The translations under genes were made by a program, and so were the position numbers. 7,876 bases of DNA from Bacteroidota bacterium. Its GTDB lineage: Bacteria > Bacteroidota > Bacteroidia > Flavobacteriales > Flavobacteriaceae. The DNA lies in the NCBI GenBank assembly GCA_021793135.1, contig JAJYTI010000100.1, positions 1 through 7,876 on the forward strand, written 5' to 3'. The stretch's first letter is position 1. Each line of letters starts with the position of its first letter. Below, one piece after another: positions 7,071 to 7,876 of this stretch. A model generated the notes under the pieces. The model was not told the origin of the DNA and made no database searches. It saw nothing but the letters and a program-made list of their open reading frames with translations.

Positions 7071-7876
7071 TTACTTGTTACTTTTCAAATATTCTATGAT
7101 TGCAGTTCTTACATCGGATGCAAGTTCATCTTCTTTTGGCTCGTACACTTTTATCAAACCTTTATTTTTTGGAGTAAGGAAAGGAATATCATATCCTGTT
7201 ATTAAGAAATCGGTCATCGCAATTTGATATATTTTATCCGATTCGATAGGTTTATTAGCTATATGCCAATTCCCATTTTTATATTCAATATTATATCGTT
7301 GCAAATAAGCTCCAGTTCCAGATTTGGTTTCTGTGTAATCTAAAGATTCGACTAATAAATCTCCTTTAATATCTACTTTTATTATGCTTCCTCCAAACGG
7401 TAATATTCTAAACACATCTGTGCTACTAACATTCCCTTCAATCATATCATCTATTCGAATAGAACCTCCGTTTACAACTACCGCATCTAGATTATCGTTA
7501 TAAGCTGCAGCCATAGCTTTTGTGATTAAGGCACCTAAATTGGTTTGCTTACTTCTACTAGCTTCGTCTGTTCCATCTAAAGGCTCTTCGGCATGATATA
7601 TTATTTCGTTCGGATCATCGATAAATTCTTTTAATTCTGTTTCTAGTATTTTTTGCCATTTCGCTACTACTTGCTCAGTCTCTGGTTGTGAACCTACCTT
7701 ATCATTTACATGAACTAATTTGGAATAGACATTAGTTTCTTTAGTATCTAGATTATATTGAATAGTGTGCACATATACTGTTTTAGCATTAGCATCGGCT
7801 TTGGCTATGGTTCCATTACTAGTTGGTACTAACATATTAAAATGTTCATGACCTCCCATAATCAATGGAACTTTCT
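7071..7876 (-). CDS. 5'-nucleotidase / metallophosphatase, C-terminal part
   Basis: The reading frame is open at the right edge of the window, so this is a partial gene: 267 residues plus the TAA stop are visible. The first residues, KVPLIMGGHEHFNM, hold the GGHEH motif that supplies late metal ligands of the calcineurin-like phosphoesterase domain, whose main body is outside the window. The rest is a 5'-nucleotidase C-terminal domain (about 90-245), which in this family binds the base and sugar: NLGALI (112-117), NGGSIR (135-140; commonly NGGGIR in relatives), ILPFGG (157-162) and GAYLQ (188-192). These enzymes are usually exported or surface-exposed and hydrolyse nucleotide phosphates; the exact substrate and any signal peptide cannot be judged from here. 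It ends 194 bp before guaB on the same strand with no strong terminator between them. Any start inside the window, such as the TTG at 7865, would be false because the domain plainly begins upstream. Confidence 0.93.
   Translation of the reverse strand, partial: KVPLIMGGHEHFNMLVPTSNGTIAKADANAKTVYVHTIQYNLDTKETNVYSKLVHVNDKVGSQPETEQVVAKWQKILETELKEFIDDPNEIIYHAEEPLDGTDEASRSKQTNLGALITKAMAAAYNDNLDAVVVNGGSIRIDDMIEGNVSSTDVFRILPFGGSIIKVDIKGDLLVESLDYTETKSGTGAYLQRYNIEYKNGNWHIANKPIESDKIYQIAMTDFLITGYDIPFLTPKNKGLIKVYEPKEDELASDVRTAIIEYLKSNK

Noticed and set aside
7071..7865. Complete nucleotidase starting at the TTG at 7865
   Set aside because: The frame is open to the window edge and the visible GGHEH motif lies near the end of a phosphoesterase domain, so most of the protein is outside.

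Overview
The window is AT-rich, and every supported gene lies on the minus strand, so transcription runs from high to low coordinates. It looks like a chromosomal housekeeping segment of a member of Bacteroidota, most likely Flavobacteriia. The evidence is protein character (a SurA/PpiD-like foldase cluster, a relaxed lipobox, a MoxR ATPase), the lack of Shine-Dalgarno-like sequences before the starts, and promoter elements of the Bacteroidota type (TTG, 19-bp spacer, TAnnTTTG). I do not name a genus. There are no mobile elements, CRISPR arrays, tRNA or rRNA genes.

Layout in the direction of transcription: (1) the 3' part of a 5'-nucleotidase/metallophosphatase gene runs in from the right edge (7876-7071). 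(2) A 194-bp gap follows. It holds a likely -7 element for guaB and an unusual inverted-repeat leader that ends directly against the guaB start codon; I see nothing in its right two thirds. (3) guaB, IMP dehydrogenase (6876-5404), is closed by a strong hairpin terminator (5390-5343). (4) A near-consensus promoter (5268-5239) starts a compact four-gene operon: a 643-aa double-parvulin periplasmic foldase, a 292-aa lipoprotein with a degenerate parvulin-like fold, a 493-aa SurA-like chaperone/isomerase, and a cytoplasmic MoxR-type AAA+ ATPase. The first three genes overlap by 31 and 41 bp, and the ATPase follows 10 bp after the third.

How the genes fit together: the three exported proteins form a periplasmic set of chaperones/prolyl isomerases, presumably serving outer-membrane and secreted proteins. 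Their six parvulin-like modules range from apparently intact active sites to none. The SurA-like protein has exactly two cysteines in its mature form, near its two ends, which suggests a disulfide. MoxR ATPases are themselves chaperone-like, but no VWA-domain partner is visible here. guaB (guanine nucleotide synthesis) and the nucleotidase (nucleotide dephosphorylation) are neighbours; any functional link is only suggestive.

I found no clearly new system. The most interesting points are the guaB leader inverted repeat, the graded loss of active sites in the foldase cluster, the cysteine pair in SurA, and a false upstream TTG start that is actually the -33 promoter element.
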